The translations under genes were made by a program, and so were the position numbers. Positions 41,535-49,211 of a DNA stretch of 64,000 nucleotides are shown here, piece after piece. The stretch is from the NCBI RefSeq assembly GCF_003001935.1, contig NZ_PVNG01000004.1:62001-126000 (forward strand), in the 5' to 3' direction. Numbering within the stretch: position 1 is the stretch's first letter; each line of letters begins with the position of its first letter. This stretch comes from Nonomuraea fuscirosea. Lineage in GTDB: Bacteria; Actinomycetota; Actinomycetes; Streptosporangiales; Streptosporangiaceae. The notes beneath the pieces were generated by a model. The model saw nothing but the letters and a program-made list of their open reading frames with translations, did not search any database and had not been told where the DNA came from.

Positions 41535-42409
41535 AGCGCACGCTCCTTGATCGCGCGGGCCGTACGGGGGTCGAGGGCGTCGCGCAGGGTGTCGCCGAGG
41601 AAGTTGAACGCCAGCACCACGGTCAGGATCGCCAGACCCGGGAACGTGGCCACCCACCAGCTGTCGAACACCTCGACGCCGGAGGCGACCATCGCCCCCC
41701 ACTCGGGCGAGGGCGGCTTGGCGCCCAGGCCCAGGAACGACAGCCCGGACAGCAGCAGCAGCGCGGTGCCGATGTCGAGCGTGGCCAGCACCAGGACGGG
41801 GCCGGTCACGTTCGGCAGCACGTCGACCCGCAGCGAGCGCCACACCGAGAAGCCCAGCAGCCGCCCGCTCAGCACGAACTCCCGCTCCCGCACGCCCAGC
41901 ACCAGTCCGCGCGTCACCCGCGCGTAGGCGGGCCAGGCGACGACGAGCACGGCCAGCACCGCGTTCGTCAGGCTCGCGCCGAGCGCCGCGGCCACCACCA
42001 TGGCCAGGATGACCGTGGGGAAGGCGAACACCAGGTCCGCGACCCGCATGATGGTCTCGTCCACCCAGCGGCCGAAGTATCCGGCGCACGCGCCGAGCAG
42101 GCCGCCGATCAGCACCGACAGCGCCACCAGCAGCAGCGTCAGCGGGATCGACACGCGCGCCCCGTACATGACGCGGCTGAGGATGTCGCGGCCGAGCTGG
42201 TCCGTGCCGAACCAGTGGCCGGGCCCGGGAGCGGCCAGCCGCGGCAGCTCCTGGGCGAGGGGGTCGTGCGGCGCCAGCACGGGCGCGGCCAGCGCGACCA
42301 CGATCCAGGCGACGACCAGCACGCCGCCGACGACGGCCAGCGGCTGCCGCCACGCCTGCGGCAGCCTGCGGAGCAGGCCCTTGCGCGCGAGGGGGTCGCG
42401 CCGTCTCAT
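41531..42409 (-). CDS. Peptide ABC transporter permease, DppC type
   Basis: Permease of 292 residues from ATG 42409 (ATGA overlap with the upstream gene). N-terminal cytoplasmic Arg-rich lead, then WFGTDQLGRDILSRVMYGAR, LVFAFPTVILAMVVAAALGA, EAA-like loop EREFVLSGRLLGFSVWRSLR and LLLSGLSFLGLGAKPPSPEW. It pairs with the DppB-type permease to form the channel. Confidence 0.9.
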
Positions 42410-43428
42410 TGGAGCCTCACTCGGGGATCGATGACGCCGTACAGGACGTCCACGATCAGGTTGATGACCAGGTACACGATGCCCACCACGAGGCCGACGC
42501 CCATGACGGCGGGCAGGTCGAGGGTGGTGGCGCTCTTGTAGGCGTACTGGCCGACGCCGGGCCAGGCGAAGATCGCCTCGACCAGCACGGTGCCGGACAG
42601 CAGGCTGCCGAAGGCCAGGCCCGCCACGGTGATGATGGGCACCAGGGCCGAGCGGAGCACGTACCGGAACAGGATCGTGCGCCCGGGCAGGCCCTTGGCC
42701 CTGGCGGCGCGCACGTAGTCCTGCCCCAGCACCTCCAGCACCGCCGACCGGGTGAACCTGGTCAGCAGCCCGATCGTGTAGAGCGCCAGCACCAGGGCGG
42801 GCGTGACGAGGTGGCCGGCCGCGGAGGCGAAGATGTCCCACCGGCCGGCCAGCAGCGCGTCCACCGTCTGCAGCCCGGTCACGGGCGGCGCCAGGCCGAG
42901 CGCGACGTCCACCCGGCCGCTGCCGGGGGTGAGCTGCAGCCGGTAGAAGAACACGTAGAACGCCAGCAGCGCCAGCCAGAACGTCGGCACGGAGATGCCG
43001 ATCAGGCTCAGCACCCGCAGCGCGTGGTCCGAGAGACGGTCCCTGCGCAGCGCCGCCACCACGCCGAAGCCCACGCCCAGCACGAGCGAGACCAGGATCG
43101 CCGCGCCCGCCAGCTCCAGCGTCGCCGGGACGAACTCGGCCAGGTCCTGGCCGACCGGGCGGTGGCTCTGCTGGCTCATGCCCAGGTCACCCTGGACCAG
43201 GCCCTGCAGGTGGATCAGGTACTGCTGCCAGAGCGGCTTGTCCAGGCCGTGCTCGGCCCGCCACTGCGCCACGATGGCGGGATCGCCCAGGGCCCGCTGG
43301 CCGAGGTTGGCGGCCACGGGGTCACCGGGGACGAGGTTCGTCAGCACGAACGTCACCAGGGTGATGCCCCAGGCCATCAGCACGGCCAGCAGGATCCGCC
43401 GGATCAGGAACCGCGCGAGCGGATGCAC
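42406..43428 (-). CDS. Peptide ABC transporter permease, DppB type
   Basis: Permease of 340 residues from GTG 43428. Typical N-terminus LVTFVLTNLVPGDPVAANLG, the conserved DKPLWQQYLIHLQGLVQGDL, cytoplasmic loop LGQDYVRAARAKGLPGRTI and C-terminal VEAIFAWPGVGQYAYKS. Twelve bases separate it from the binding-protein gene. Confidence 0.9.
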   Translation of the reverse strand: MHPLARFLIRRILLAVLMAWGITLVTFVLTNLVPGDPVAANLGQRALGDPAIVAQWRAEHGLDKPLWQQYLIHLQGLVQGDLGMSQQSHRPVGQDLAEFVPATLELAGAAILVSLVLGVGFGVVAALRRDRLSDHALRVLSLIGISVPTFWLALLAFYVFFYRLQLTPGSGRVDVALGLAPPVTGLQTVDALLAGRWDIFASAAGHLVTPALVLALYTIGLLTRFTRSAVLEVLGQDYVRAARAKGLPGRTILFRYVLRSALVPIITVAGLAFGSLLSGTVLVEAIFAWPGVGQYAYKSATTLDLPAVMGVGLVVGIVYLVINLIVDVLYGVIDPRVRLQ

Positions 43429-43440
43429 CCTGCGCCGCCC

Positions 43441-45018
43441 TTACTTCGCGCCGAGGTCGGCGACGTCCACCGTCCACACGGGGTGGTACTCGAGGCCGGT
43501 CACCGACGCGGCGGTCACGATGTTCTGGCCCGGCTGGATCAGCGGCACGAACGGCCCGGACTCGTTCAGCTTCGTCTGGACGTCCACGTACGCGGCACCG
43601 CGGGCCTCGTCGCCGATCGTGGTGGCGGCCTTGTCGCCCGCCGCCTCGATCTCCTTCGCCGCGTCCTTCTTCCAGCCGGCCCGCAGGCCCACCGTCTTAC
43701 CGGGCAGGAAGGCCAGGTAGTCGCTCGGGTCGGGGTAGTCCGGGCCCCAGTACCACAGGCCCATCTCCTCCTTGCCGTTGCGGTAGTTGTCCAGCGCCGT
43801 CGTGACGGGCGCCGGCTGCAGGTCCACCGTGATGCCGACCTCCTTGAGGTTGGCCTGGATCCGCTCGGCCAGCGGCTGGAACGACAGGCCGTTCACGGTC
43901 AGCTCACTCGGGTACTCCAGCTTGACGCTCGGGTTGGACAGCCCGCTCGCGGCCAGCGCCGCCTTGGCGCCCTCGACGTCGCGCTTGGCCCCCTGATCGG
44001 CGGGCAGCGCGCCGAGGAACTGCGACGGGATCACGCCGGGGGCCTGCGCCGAGCCCTCGCCGGCCAGCTCCAGCAGGCCGGTGTAGTCCACGCCCTTGCG
44101 CACGGCCTCGACGAACTTGGGGTTCGTGGTGGTCTTGCTGATCGCGGAGTCCTGGTTGGCCAGCAGGAAGATCACGTTCGCCGACGGGGTCTTCTTGACC
44201 TGGAGGGTCGCGGGCATGCCGGCGACCTGGTCGCCCGACAGGTTGAGCGCCACCTGGCTGTCGCCGCGCTGGACGTTCAGCTTCTGGGTGGCGGCCTCGA
44301 CGTTGCGGATGACGACCTTGTCGTAGGCGGGCTTGGTGCCGTAGTACTTCGGGTTCGCCTTGAGCGTGACCTGGCTGCTCACGTTGAACGACTCGATCTG
44401 GTACGGGCCGGAACCGGCCGAGGAGCCGTTCAGGTACTGCTCGGCCTTGTCCTGCGGATCCGTCGTCGCGCCGTTCTGCTTGGCGAGCTTGCTGTTGATG
44501 ATGCCGAGGGCCGGGTTCGGCAGGATGAACGGCAGGGCCGGGTTGGCCGCCTTCGACGTCAGCGTGATCGTCGTGTCGTCGGTCTTGGCCACCTCGACGC
44601 CGTCCAGCAGGAAGGACGGCGTACCCTTCATGTCACGCACCCGCGTGAGCGAGAACACCACGTCATCGGCCGTCAGCGGTGAGCCGTCGGCGAACGTGGC
44701 CCCCTGCTTCAGCTTGAGCGTCAGCGTCTTGCCGTCCTCGGACAGCTCGTACGACTCGGCCAGCGCCGGCACCGGCTTGGTCACGTCGGCCCCGTCGAAC
44801 GTCAGCAGCGTCTCGTAGACCGCCTTGCCGATGATCAGTCCGGTCGGCTCGTACGTGCGGCCGGGGTCGGCCGTCTTGAGGTCGAAGGAGGTGTCGATGA
44901 CGAGGGTCTTGCCCCCGGCCGCGGCCGGGGTCTGGGAGGTGCCGCCGCCGCTTCCGCAGGCGGCGAGGGCGAGTGCACCGGCGAGCAGCACAGCCGCCGT
45001 CTGCGAGCGGGTCGCCAT
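43441..45018 (-). CDS. Peptide-type ABC transporter substrate-binding lipoprotein (family 5)
   Basis: First gene of the second transporter operon, 525 residues from ATG 45018 with GGAGGA at proper distance. Lipobox LAAC (Cys21). DppA-like body: DTSFDLKTADPGRTYEPTGL, LTLKLKQGATFADGSPLTAD, SGPYQIESFNVSSQVTLKAN, GLWYWGPDYPDPSDYLAFLP. The WGPDYPDPSDY stretch recurs in many oligopeptide-binding proteins. It is divergent from an Lrp/AsnC regulator, so an amino acid or peptide may be the inducing signal. Confidence 0.9.
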   Translation of the reverse strand: MATRSQTAAVLLAGALALAACGSGGGTSQTPAAAGGKTLVIDTSFDLKTADPGRTYEPTGLIIGKAVYETLLTFDGADVTKPVPALAESYELSEDGKTLTLKLKQGATFADGSPLTADDVVFSLTRVRDMKGTPSFLLDGVEVAKTDDTTITLTSKAANPALPFILPNPALGIINSKLAKQNGATTDPQDKAEQYLNGSSAGSGPYQIESFNVSSQVTLKANPKYYGTKPAYDKVVIRNVEAATQKLNVQRGDSQVALNLSGDQVAGMPATLQVKKTPSANVIFLLANQDSAISKTTTNPKFVEAVRKGVDYTGLLELAGEGSAQAPGVIPSQFLGALPADQGAKRDVEGAKAALAASGLSNPSVKLEYPSELTVNGLSFQPLAERIQANLKEVGITVDLQPAPVTTALDNYRNGKEEMGLWYWGPDYPDPSDYLAFLPGKTVGLRAGWKKDAAKEIEAAGDKAATTIGDEARGAAYVDVQTKLNESGPFVPLIQPGQNIVTAASVTGLEYHPVWTVDVADLGAK

Positions 45019-45128
45019 GTAGTTCCTCCAAAATTGGACGTTCAGCAGAAGGATGTCGAGGATTGTCCGGCAGAACGTCCAGGCTCTGTGCGGCCAGCGA
45101 GACGTATATCAAGTGCGGTGAGGTAATG
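45019..45128. promoter_or_regulatory. Divergent promoter region between transporter operon and Lrp regulator
   Basis: TGGACGTTC (45035-45043) is perfectly inverted at 45073-45081 (GAACGTCCA), a 9-bp repeat with 29 bases between, so the two half-sites are 38 bases apart centre to centre, not an exact multiple of the helical repeat. The left half lies 17 bases from the transporter start. A GTGAGG site precedes the regulator. This is a plausible operator of the adjacent Lrp/AsnC protein. Confidence 0.6.
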
Positions 45129-45770
45129 ATGAGTGAAATTTCCAGAAATGGTGTCGGCGGTGGCGGTCAACCTGGACGGATCGGCATCGGGCTCGAACTG
45201 GACGACGTCCACATGAAGATCCTCGAGGTCCTGCGCGAGAACGGCCGGATCTCGGTGGCCGCGCTGGCCGAGCGGGTGGGCATCTCGCGGGCCAACGCCT
45301 ACACCCGCTTCGAGGCGCTGCGCGCCGACGGCGCGATCAAACGCTTCACCGCCGAGATCGACCATGTCAGGACCGGGCTCGGCATCACGGCGCTGATCTT
45401 CGTGACCGTACGCCAGCAGATGTGGAAGCAGTTCCGGGCCGAGCTGGCCAGGATGCCGGAGGTGGAGTACTGCGCGATCACCACCGGCCAGCACGACGCG
45501 ATGATCCAGGTACGCGTCTCCGACGTGGCCGCCGTGCACACCATGGTGACCGATCGCCTGGCCAACATCCCCGCCGTCAAGGCGACCGAGACGGTGTTCA
45601 TCCTGGACGAGGTGCTCAAGCGGCCGTACGTGCTGCCGAGCGACGGCGACCGGGACCGGCCCCGCTCCCCGCGGCGACCGGCCCCTGAGGCGCAGGGGGA
45701 CGTGCCGCTCGGCATGATGCGCTTCGTCGGCGCCGCCGAAGGCCGCGCCGCCCTCCGCAAGGACGGCTGA
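45129..45770 (+). CDS. Lrp/AsnC-family transcriptional regulator
   Basis: Regulator of 213 residues; ATG 45129 is favoured over ATG 45126 because GAGG lies five bases before it. The HTH domain reads LDDVHMKILEVLRENGRISV, AALAERVGISRANAYTRFEA and ADGAIKRFTAEID. The ligand-sensing RAM/AsnC domain follows (ITALIFVTVRQQMW, VEYCAITTGQHDAMIQVRVS, IPAVKATETVFILDEVLKRP). The N-terminal 15 residues are Gly-rich and the C-terminal 45 are an extension beyond the family's usual length. It is transcribed away from the second peptide-transporter operon and probably controls it. Confidence 0.88.
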   Translation: MSEISRNGVGGGGQPGRIGIGLELDDVHMKILEVLRENGRISVAALAERVGISRANAYTRFEALRADGAIKRFTAEIDHVRTGLGITALIFVTVRQQMWKQFRAELARMPEVEYCAITTGQHDAMIQVRVSDVAAVHTMVTDRLANIPAVKATETVFILDEVLKRPYVLPSDGDRDRPRSPRRPAPEAQGDVPLGMMRFVGAAEGRAALRKDG

Positions 45771-45833
45771 CGCCTTCGGCGGGACGGCTGACGCCTCGCG
45801 CTCAGGACGTCTTCGTCGGGACGGCTGACGCCT
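45761..45833 (+). repeat. Three identical 15-bp copies of the Lrp gene 3' end
   Basis: GGACGGCTGACGCCT, which spans the TGA stop codon of the Lrp gene, occurs at 45761-45775 and again at 45782-45796 and 45819-45833, all three identical. Steps are 21 and 37 bases, so only the second copy is in frame with the first. Confidence 0.85.
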
Positions 45834-45849
45834 GCGCTCGGCTCGGTGA

Positions 45850-46185
45850 TCAGGCCACTTCGGCGCACACGCTCACGTGCGGCGTGTCATCCCCCTCGAA
45901 CGCGAACTCCTCCACCAGCCGCAGCAACCCGTCCTCCCCGGCCTCGATGCGGCTGATGCTCCTCCCGGCCGCCTTGCCCCCGGCCACCAGCGCGTGCACG
46001 TAGGTGATCGACACCTGGTCACCGTCCCTGGTGCCGACGAAGCGCCCCTGGGTCACGGTGTCGCCCGTGTAGCTGCCCCACACCACCTCGTCGTCCTCCC
46101 AGTACTCGAACCGGGTGGGGCTGTCGGGGTCCACCACGCTCGCCGTGGAGCTCACCATCACGAATTTACGACCGTTGAGATTCAC
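45850..46185 (-). CDS. Small conserved protein, family often labelled n-acetylglutamate synthase
   Basis: A 111-residue protein from GTG 46185; the family typically begins at this VNLNGRKF. It is a compact beta-rich domain: FEYWEDDEVVWGSYTGDTVT, QGRFVGTRDGDQVSITYVHA and LRLVEEFAFEG. I know proteins of this type from actinobacteria and bacilli under the name n-acetylglutamate synthase, but they lack an acetyltransferase fold signature, so the label is doubtful and I assign no reaction. A longer form from an ATG about 18 residues upstream (MSNGLVIF) is possible. Confidence 0.65.
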   Translation of the reverse strand: MNLNGRKFVMVSSTASVVDPDSPTRFEYWEDDEVVWGSYTGDTVTQGRFVGTRDGDQVSITYVHALVAGGKAAGRSISRIEAGEDGLLRLVEEFAFEGDDTPHVSVCAEVA

Positions 46186-46431
46186 GCCCCCATGGTCCCC
46201 AGATTCCCGAAATATCACCAAACCGTTGGACATTTGGTGATGCTCCCCAGTCAACCCGCACCAATCCGTCCAGCAACACCCCACCCGACCCGCGATCACC
46301 ACCCCCTCAGTCCACCGCCCCCACCCCTGGAGCCCGGAGCAGGGATCACCGACGCCGATGGGACTGCGGGACCGATGAGACCACGGAACCGATCGGGTGA
46401 TGGCGCCGACCGGGACGATGGAACAACACCC

Positions 46432-46566
46432 CTTGTGAGGCAGCACCGCTTGGAGGGTGGCATTCCTCATGAGGCGTGATCCTTCGTGAGGCGGGATCCC
46501 TCGTGAGGTGACATTCCTCGTGAGGCGGCACCGCCCGGAAAGGGGATCCCTCGTGAGGCGGCGCTG
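46432..46566. repeat. Eight-unit 17-bp imperfect tandem repeat
   Basis: Units start at 46432, 46449, 46466, 46483, 46500, 46517, 46534 (16 bp) and 46550. Consensus CTCGTGAGGCGGNATCC. Units differ mostly in the last five bases (ATTC, ATCC or ACCG endings); units 2 and 7 are the most divergent. A 17-bp period is not a multiple of three, which argues against a coding origin. No spacers as in CRISPR. Confidence 0.85.
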
Positions 46567-46601
46567 CCGGGGGCGACCACCCCGGAGCGCCGCCTCCGGG
46601 C

Positions 46602-46642
46602 AGGTGCCCGAAAGGTGTCTCTGCGGGGGCCGTCGGGCACCT
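46602..46642 (-). terminator. 10-bp-stem hairpin
   Basis: AGGTGCCCGA (46602-46611) and TCGGGCACCT (46633-46642) are perfect complements separated by 21 bases. It lies four bases beyond the stop codon of the minus-strand frame at 46647, consistent with a terminator for it. Confidence 0.5.
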
Positions 46643-46646
46643 TCCC

Positions 46647-46865
46647 CTACGCGGCGAGGACCCCGGCCAGCTCGTCGGCCACCAGCTCGATGGTCCACTG
46701 CCCCACTGGCTCACCGGCCCACCGCGACACCGGCTCGTCGGCTTCCCTGGGTCGTCCATGGGCAGCCCTCGTTGACGCCGATACGCCTTTGGAAACCGCC
46801 TGCTCCGGTCCTCGTGTGCGACTCGCGGAGCCGGGCGGGGGCTTGCCCGGGACTTTACCTTTCAC
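46647..46865 (-). CDS. Possible small hypothetical protein or gene fragment
   Basis: A 72-codon frame ending VGQWTIELVADELAGVLAA. The last 25 codons have strong G/C third positions and look like a genuine protein end, and a hairpin follows the stop. The first half is Pro/Gly/Arg-rich and less convincing, with no clear ribosome-binding site. I do not recognise a family. It may be the tail of a decayed regulator rather than a functional gene. Confidence 0.3.
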   Translation of the reverse strand: MKGKVPGKPPPGSASRTRGPEQAVSKGVSASTRAAHGRPREADEPVSRWAGEPVGQWTIELVADELAGVLAA

Positions 46866-46938
46866 CGCCTGACGCCATCATTGCGCTGTGTGATAGTAAT
46901 GTGACACTGCGTATCCGAAAGAGATCCGGGAGATCTTC

Positions 46939-47706
46939 ATGGTGGCGTACACGCTCTCGATCTTGGCGGCGGTAGGCGCGGTGGCGCTCACCGCGCTGCT
47001 GTTCAGGCGGGTGAAGAGAGCGGGCGAGGACCGCGATCCCAGCGGCCCGTCCGCCGCACACGCCGGGGCGATGCTGTCGGCCATGTTCCTGCTGGTGTTC
47101 GCGATCGCGATCATCGTGCCATGGACTACGGCCGACGCAGCCAGGCTCAACACCCACGCCGAGAGTCAGGCCGCGGTCGACGCCTACTGGGCCGCCGCCG
47201 ACCTGCCCGGCTCCGCGCCGGAGGAGGTGCGGCGATCGTTGCGCGAATACGTCGCGTTCGTCGTACGGGACGAGTGGCCGGTCATGGCCGACGGCAAGAT
47301 GCACCCGGTCGGGGCCGAGCGGATGGACGACCTGCGCGGCCGCGTCACCGAGTTGCAGACGCGCGACAACGACGAGGAGGACGCCAAGGCCGGCGTGCTG
47401 GAGCAACTCAGCGCCATCTCCACGGCCCGTGCCCAGCGCACCGCCGACGCCGCCGCGTCGCCGCCTGACGGGCTGCTGCTGCTGACGATCCTCACCGGCG
47501 TGCTGGTCATCGTCTTCCCGTTCCTGGCCGGGGCCAGGCCGCGCGGGCTGGCGATGCTGCCGCTGCTGGCGACGGCGGCGCTGCTGGGCTTCGGCACCTA
47601 CCTGACCTGGGACATCTCCCACGCCTTCGCCGGGCCGCTGGCGGTCGGGCCTGAGGCGTTCCAGGGGGCGTTGCAGGAGTTCGCCCGGATCACCGGGGGG
47701 ATGTGA
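46939..47706 (+). CDS. DUF4239 (bestrophin-like) membrane protein
   Basis: A 255-residue membrane protein from ATG 46939 with GGGAG upstream. Two N-terminal helices (YTLSILAAVGAVALTALLF and GAMLSAMFLLVFAIAIIVPW), a central helical extracytoplasmic or cytoplasmic part with AESQAAVDAYWAAADLPG and MHPVGAERMDDLRGRVTELQ, then two C-terminal helices. This layout and the Glu/Ala/Tyr-rich middle match DUF4239 proteins, which are distantly bestrophin-like; the biochemical role is unknown. Its stop overlaps the GTG of the following gene. Confidence 0.75.
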   Translation: MVAYTLSILAAVGAVALTALLFRRVKRAGEDRDPSGPSAAHAGAMLSAMFLLVFAIAIIVPWTTADAARLNTHAESQAAVDAYWAAADLPGSAPEEVRRSLREYVAFVVRDEWPVMADGKMHPVGAERMDDLRGRVTELQTRDNDEEDAKAGVLEQLSAISTARAQRTADAAASPPDGLLLLTILTGVLVIVFPFLAGARPRGLAMLPLLATAALLGFGTYLTWDISHAFAGPLAVGPEAFQGALQEFARITGGM

Positions 47707-48590
47707 CCGTGGCAGCCGGACGCGCGCCCCTGCTGCTCGCCGCCACCCTCCTCACCGCCACCGCCGTCGGCCCCGCCGCCATCCCGGCCTCCGCAGGCGG
47801 CAGCCCCCGGCCCGATCGTGTGCCCGCGCCGACCACAGCGGTGCACCCTGGACAGGGTTCGGTGGCGGCCAGGGTGGCAAGTGCCGGGCAAGGTTCGGTG
47901 GTGAGCACGGTGGCGGCGGGTGCAGTGCGAGGGCTGGTGGTGCCGGTGGCGGGCTCTGGGCTGGGGCCGGTGACAGTTGCAGGGCAGGGGCGAGGGCCGA
48001 TGGTGGTGCCGGTGGCGGGTGGTGGTCGCGGGGACTCGGTGGACCGGGACGTGGGTGGGGGGCGGGTGCCGGTGCGGGGGTGGGATTCTGGGCGGGTGCC
48101 GTCGCCTCGGCCGGTGCCGAAGGTGTCCGTACGGCCGCCCGCCCCGCCCAAGGGCGTCACCGTGGGGCCGACGGTGAAGGTGCCCCGGGTGTCGGTGCGG
48201 CGGGCGCCCCGGCCCAAGGTGTCGATCTCGATCCCGAACGTGAACCGGCGGGCCAGGCCCAAGATCACGCTGCCCCAGGTGACGATCTACCCGGACGGCG
48301 TGTGCTCGGGCGCGGTCGCGGTGGGGGAGTGCCCGCGCCGCAGATCCAGGGCGGAGGCGCGTAAGGTCGTGCCTCCCGCTCCACCCGCGTCCCCCGTACG
48401 GCCGGTGCGTGTGTCCCCTCCGCCGGACCCGACCCCGACCCCGACCGCCACGCCGTCGACTCGATCACACGTCAAACGCCTCGAACCGCCGGCCAGGCGG
48501 GGCAACCCCCTGAACACCGTGCTGCTGACCGTCGTACTGGTCACCGCCATCACCTCGACGACGGCGGTCGCGTTCCGCCGCACCCGCTGA
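47703..48590 (+). CDS. Putative surface protein: signal peptide, Gly/Val and Pro-rich body, C-terminal membrane anchor
   Basis: A 295-residue protein from GTG 47703, four-base overlap with the DUF4239 gene. N-terminal signal peptide (LLLAATLLTATAVGPAAIPA). Residues about 50-120 are repetitive in Gly, Val, Ala and Ser. A stretch of Pro/Val/Lys repeats follows (KVSVRPPAPPKGVTVGPTVK, KVSISIPNVNR), then a short Cys-containing segment VCSGAVAVGECPRRR, a Pro/Thr linker and a C-terminal hydrophobic helix TVLLTVVLVTAITSTTAVAF with basic end. No family recognised. The architecture suggests an exported wall-spanning protein acting with its neighbour. Confidence 0.65.
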   Translation: MTVAAGRAPLLLAATLLTATAVGPAAIPASAGGSPRPDRVPAPTTAVHPGQGSVAARVASAGQGSVVSTVAAGAVRGLVVPVAGSGLGPVTVAGQGRGPMVVPVAGGGRGDSVDRDVGGGRVPVRGWDSGRVPSPRPVPKVSVRPPAPPKGVTVGPTVKVPRVSVRRAPRPKVSISIPNVNRRARPKITLPQVTIYPDGVCSGAVAVGECPRRRSRAEARKVVPPAPPASPVRPVRVSPPPDPTPTPTATPSTRSHVKRLEPPARRGNPLNTVLLTVVLVTAITSTTAVAFRRTR

Positions 48591-48664
48591 GCAAGCGAAA
48601 GGCCGGGGTCCGGGCGAGTGACTCGTCTGGCCCTGCGAGGTGGTGGGAGGTCGGATGGGGTGGC

Positions 48665-48879
48665 TCATCCGACCTCTGAGACTCGTCCGACCCTCCGTGA
48701 CGCTGGGGGATCGGCGGCCTCGGCCCCGGCGGTCCCGGAAGCGGTCACGTACGGGCGGATGGTGTCGCTGCCGAACACCCCCAGTACGCCGCCAGGAACG
48801 CCCCGCACAGGGCGACCAGCTTCCAGTGGTGCCGGAGCTTGACGGGGACGCGGTGTCTGAGCCGCTTCGGCCGTGCCAT
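48665..48879 (-). pseudogene. Small membrane-protein gene with a one-base frameshift
   Basis: ATG 48879 opens MARPKRLRHRVPVKLRHHWK then LVALCGAFLAAYW, a basic lead plus a hydrophobic helix with excellent codon bias. At the run of five G (minus strand, plus-strand C run 48778-48782) the codon pattern switches to another frame, which reads GVFGSDTIRPYVTASGTAGA and ends at TGA 48665. One extra G would join both halves into a protein of about 71 residues. As given, the first frame stops at 48745. Either a real decay event or a sequencing error in the homopolymer. Confidence 0.5.
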
Positions 48880-49211
48880 GACGAGGGCCTCACAAGTCGG
48901 TCTGGTCGTATCCGGTCAGGACCGTGACCGACTGGCCGTGGTTGCGTTCGCGCAGCGTGGCGATGAAGGTCCGCGGGCTCGCCACCGGGCCTGCGTGCCC
49001 GACGCGGCGGTGCGCACCCGGAACCCGTTCAGCTCCAGGGCGTCGAGCAGCAGCTCGCGGATGTTGGGCTCGTCGTCCACCACGAGCACCAGGGGTGAGT
49101 TGGCCGCCATGACGCCCGTTCTACCCCCTCTACCTGGGAATCCGGTGAAAAACGCGATGCGCGGCCGGAAGACCGCGTGGCACACTGACCGGACGCGATC
49201 AAGGAGGGGCG
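48880..49211. other. Degraded region between the frameshifted gene and the kinase-like gene
   Basis: It contains the response-regulator stub joined to an unrelated gene tail and about 100 bases of spacer with the start region of the downstream phosphotransferase (GGAGGGGCG before GTG 49212). No intact gene other than those listed. Confidence 0.4.
48890..49110 (-). pseudogene. Response-regulator N-terminus fused to an unrelated gene tail
   Basis: ATG 49110 begins MAANSPLVLVVDDEPNIREL and continues LLDALELNGFRVRTAASGTQA, a CheY-like receiver with the acidic DDE pocket. After about 40 residues homology ends before the phosphorylated Asp, and the frame runs to a stop at 48916 with poor codon bias. 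In another frame the last 32 codons to TGA 48890 show strong bias (TFIATLRERNHGQSVTVLTG), so a deletion near 48985-49010 seems to have joined two genes. I do not recognise the tail. Confidence 0.55.

Larger units (their letters stand above)
46186..46646. other. Non-coding stretch with tandem repeat array
   Basis: Between the small beta-protein and the next minus-strand frame I see no convincing gene. Bases 46200-46430 have mixed composition without a codon pattern; 46432-46566 is the 17-bp repeat array; 46602-46642 is a hairpin. Apparent reading frames here on the minus strand are repeat-derived. Confidence 0.5.

Noticed and set aside
45850..46185. True N-acetylglutamate synthase of arginine biosynthesis
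   Set aside because: At 111 residues and without GNAT or ArgJ motifs the common database-style name is not supported by sequence.
46432..46566. CRISPR array
   Set aside because: Repeats are directly adjacent 17-mers with no unique spacers and no cas genes are nearby.
46346..46759. Minus-strand protein rich in PHEECH-like repeats
   Set aside because: The apparent protein repeat is a by-product of a 17-bp DNA repeat that shifts frame every unit; no start site or codon bias.
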